DNA from: an uncultured Clostridia bacterium
GTDB taxonomy: Bacteria > Bacillota > Clostridia > Oscillospirales > Ruminococcaceae
Assembly (NCBI GenBank): GCA_937892655.1
Contig: CALBJC010000033.1
Location: forward strand, 1-15,360
DNA length: 15,360 nt
Direction of reading: 5' to 3'
Each line of letters starts with the position of its first letter. Position 1 is the stretch's first letter. Positions 14,336 through 15,360 of this stretch are shown piece by piece. Made by a program: the position numbers and the translations under genes. The notes beneath the pieces are model-generated. The model saw only the letters and a program-made list of their open reading frames with translations. It was not told where the DNA came from and did not search any database.

Positions 14336-14563
14336 ATGAACATCATGACATTAAAATCAGCTTTAGAAGGTAAAGAATACATCATCAAGAGCATCAATAC
14401 TGATGACGAGGAGCTTGATTCTTTCTTATTCTCACTCGGCTGCTACAGCGGTGAGGCAATAACAGTTGTTTCACACATCAGAGCAGGCTGTATCGTTTCT
14501 ATCAAGGATGCAAGATACACTATCGACAAGCAGCTTGCAGACGCTATCGAAGTAGTTGCATAA
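14336..14563 (+). CDS. feoA: Ferrous iron transport accessory protein FeoA
   Basis: This 75-residue protein has the SH3-like FeoA fold: a short N-terminal strand (MTLKSALEGKEYIIKSI), a helix with FLFSLGCYSGEAITVV (the LGxxxGxxI-type core), a strand GCIVSIKDARYTIDKQLA, and a final ADAIEVVA strand. FeoA is a small cytosolic partner of the FeoB iron channel. AAGAAGGTGTGAA precedes the ATG. The gene is followed by a terminator-like hairpin and then feoB 115 bases away, wider than usual for feoAB. Confidence 0.93.
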   Translation: MNIMTLKSALEGKEYIIKSINTDDEELDSFLFSLGCYSGEAITVVSHIRAGCIVSIKDARYTIDKQLADAIEVVA

Positions 14564-14570
14564 AAACTTC

Positions 14571-14598
14571 CGCTGATTTATATCAGCGTTTGTTTTTT
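14571..14598 (+). terminator. Terminator or attenuating hairpin between feoA and feoB
   Basis: A 7-bp stem (14571-14577 with 14582-14588), 4-base loop, then TTTGTTTTTT. The stem is short, so termination may be partial, allowing more feoA than feoB message. Confidence 0.65.
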
Positions 14599-14605
14599 GA
14601 AACAA

Positions 14606-14623
14606 AGTTAGCGAAGGCTAACT
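14606..14623. promoter_or_regulatory. Feo palindrome, site 3 (ahead of feoB)
   Basis: AGTTAGC, GAAG, GCTAACT is a perfect 7-bp inverted repeat of the same form as sites 1 and 2. It lies 5 bases upstream of a TTGACT, suggesting separate control of feoB. Confidence 0.7.
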
Positions 14624-14627
14624 GATT

Positions 14628-14655
14628 TTGACTATATACTTTCGGGTTTTAGTAT
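14628..14655 (+). promoter_or_regulatory. Possible promoter of feoB
   Basis: TTGACT (14628-14633), a 16-base spacer and TAGTAT (14650-14655). The -10 is imperfect and other registers (TATATT at 14655) are possible. Its place between a terminator and the feoB ribosome site supports it. Confidence 0.45.
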
Positions 14656-14678
14656 ATATTTTCTTAGGAGGAAAAACA

Positions 14679-15360
14679 ATGAGAATAGCACTCGCCGGTA
14701 ATCCTAACTCTGGCAAGACAACAATGTTCAACGCCCTGACAGGTGCAAACGAAAGAGTTGGTAACTGGGCAGGCGTTACAGTTGACAAGAAGGAAAAATC
14801 AATAAAAAAGAGTATCTACTCAGAGGCTCAAAGCCTTGTGGCAGTTGACCTGCCAGGTGCATACTCAATGTCACCGTTCACAAATGAAGAGAGCGTTACA
14901 AGGGACTACATTCACAACGAACAGCCTGACGCTATCATCAACATAGTTGACGCTACAAACTTAAGCCGTTCTCTTTTCTTCACAACTCAGCTTTTAGAGC
15001 TTGGTATCCCGATGGTAGTTGCCCTCAACAAGAGCGACATCAACGAAAAGAAGGAAACCCAGATTGATACTGAGAAGCTCTCGCAAAAGCTCGGTTGCCC
15101 TGTTATCAGTACTGTTTCTGTTTCGGCTGACGGTCTTTGTGAGGTCGTTAAAAAGGCTGTAGAGGTTGCAGGCGGAACACAGACAGCTCCATACACTCAG
15201 GCTGATATCGACCTTACCGACAAGGCGGCTGTTGAGGCAGAAGACCGCAAGCGTTTTGAATTTGTAAACGGTCTTGTAAAGGAAGTTGAAACAAGAAAGG
15301 TTTTTACAAAAGATAGAAACTTTGGCGACAAGATCGACGATATTTTGACAAACAAGTGGC
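14679..15360 (+). CDS. feoB: Ferrous iron transporter FeoB, N-terminal part (runs off window)
   Basis: The frame is open from ATG 14679 to the window end (227 residues visible), with TTAGGAGGAAAAACA as a strong ribosome site. The N-terminal G domain is complete: G1 GNPNSGKTT (7-15), the switch segment WAGVTV with T34 (G2), G3 DLPGAYS (57-63), G4 NKSD (117-120) and a G5-like VSVSADG. The start of the helical GDI-like domain follows. The membrane channel part lies outside the window. FeoB imports ferrous iron across the inner membrane, with FeoA as partner. It is preceded by its own palindrome and candidate promoter. Confidence 0.97.
   Translation, partial: MRIALAGNPNSGKTTMFNALTGANERVGNWAGVTVDKKEKSIKKSIYSEAQSLVAVDLPGAYSMSPFTNEESVTRDYIHNEQPDAIINIVDATNLSRSLFFTTQLLELGIPMVVALNKSDINEKKETQIDTEKLSQKLGCPVISTVSVSADGLCEVVKKAVEVAGGTQTAPYTQADIDLTDKAAVEAEDRKRFEFVNGLVKEVETRKVFTKDRNFGDKIDDILTNKW

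Overview
The window looks like chromosome from a low-GC anaerobic Clostridia-type Firmicute, plausibly a gut Oscillospiraceae/Ruminococcaceae member. This is inferred from the AT-rich intergenic DNA, the AGA-rich arginine codons, strong AGGAGG-type ribosome binding sites, a rubrerythrin, a HrcA/CIRCE heat-shock operator and a FeoA/FeoB iron system. No rRNA, tRNA, CRISPR array or intact mobile element is visible.

Layout: (1) 1-451, the 3' part of a rubrerythrin (+), ending at a bidirectional terminator. (2) 557-5835, a tightly packed minus-strand operon read as metF, a CPBP membrane protease, pheA, a fused ispD-ispF and an anchored ComEC-like metallo-beta-lactamase-fold hydrolase. Gaps are 15, 15, -1 and 6 bases, with one good promoter ahead of metF. 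(3) 5949-8003, htpG (+), with a textbook promoter overlapped by a perfect CIRCE element. (4) 8004-9740, an accessory-looking block bounded by terminators: a membrane-anchored XRE regulator, a tiny gene remnant and a nucleoside phosphorylase, with near-identical promoter-leader segments before the regulator and before the phosphorylase. (5) 9780-12259, a minus-strand operon read as an unannotated 45-residue single-pass membrane protein, cysK, and two four-helix membrane proteins of unknown function. (6) 12288-14130, a polysaccharide flippase and a YdbC/PC4-like ssDNA-binding protein (+). (7) 14194-15360, feoA and the start of feoB (+), each with its own control region.

How genes work together: metF, pheA and ispDF are housekeeping biosynthesis genes (one-carbon/methionine, phenylalanine, isoprenoid precursors) sharing a transcript with two envelope proteins. 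feoA and feoB form a ferrous iron uptake system. Three copies of an 18-bp palindrome of the form GTTAGC-N4-GCTAAC lie around them, probably sites for an iron-responsive repressor not encoded here. An intrinsic terminator between feoA and feoB suggests split transcription.

Most interesting points: the CPBP gene has no usable in-frame ATG (an ATT start, or a one-base indel just after an ATG). A conserved-looking membrane trio is attached to cysK. The feo palindrome set is triple. The repeats flanking the XRE gene, with a methyltransferase-like N-terminal remnant beside it, suggest past recombination.
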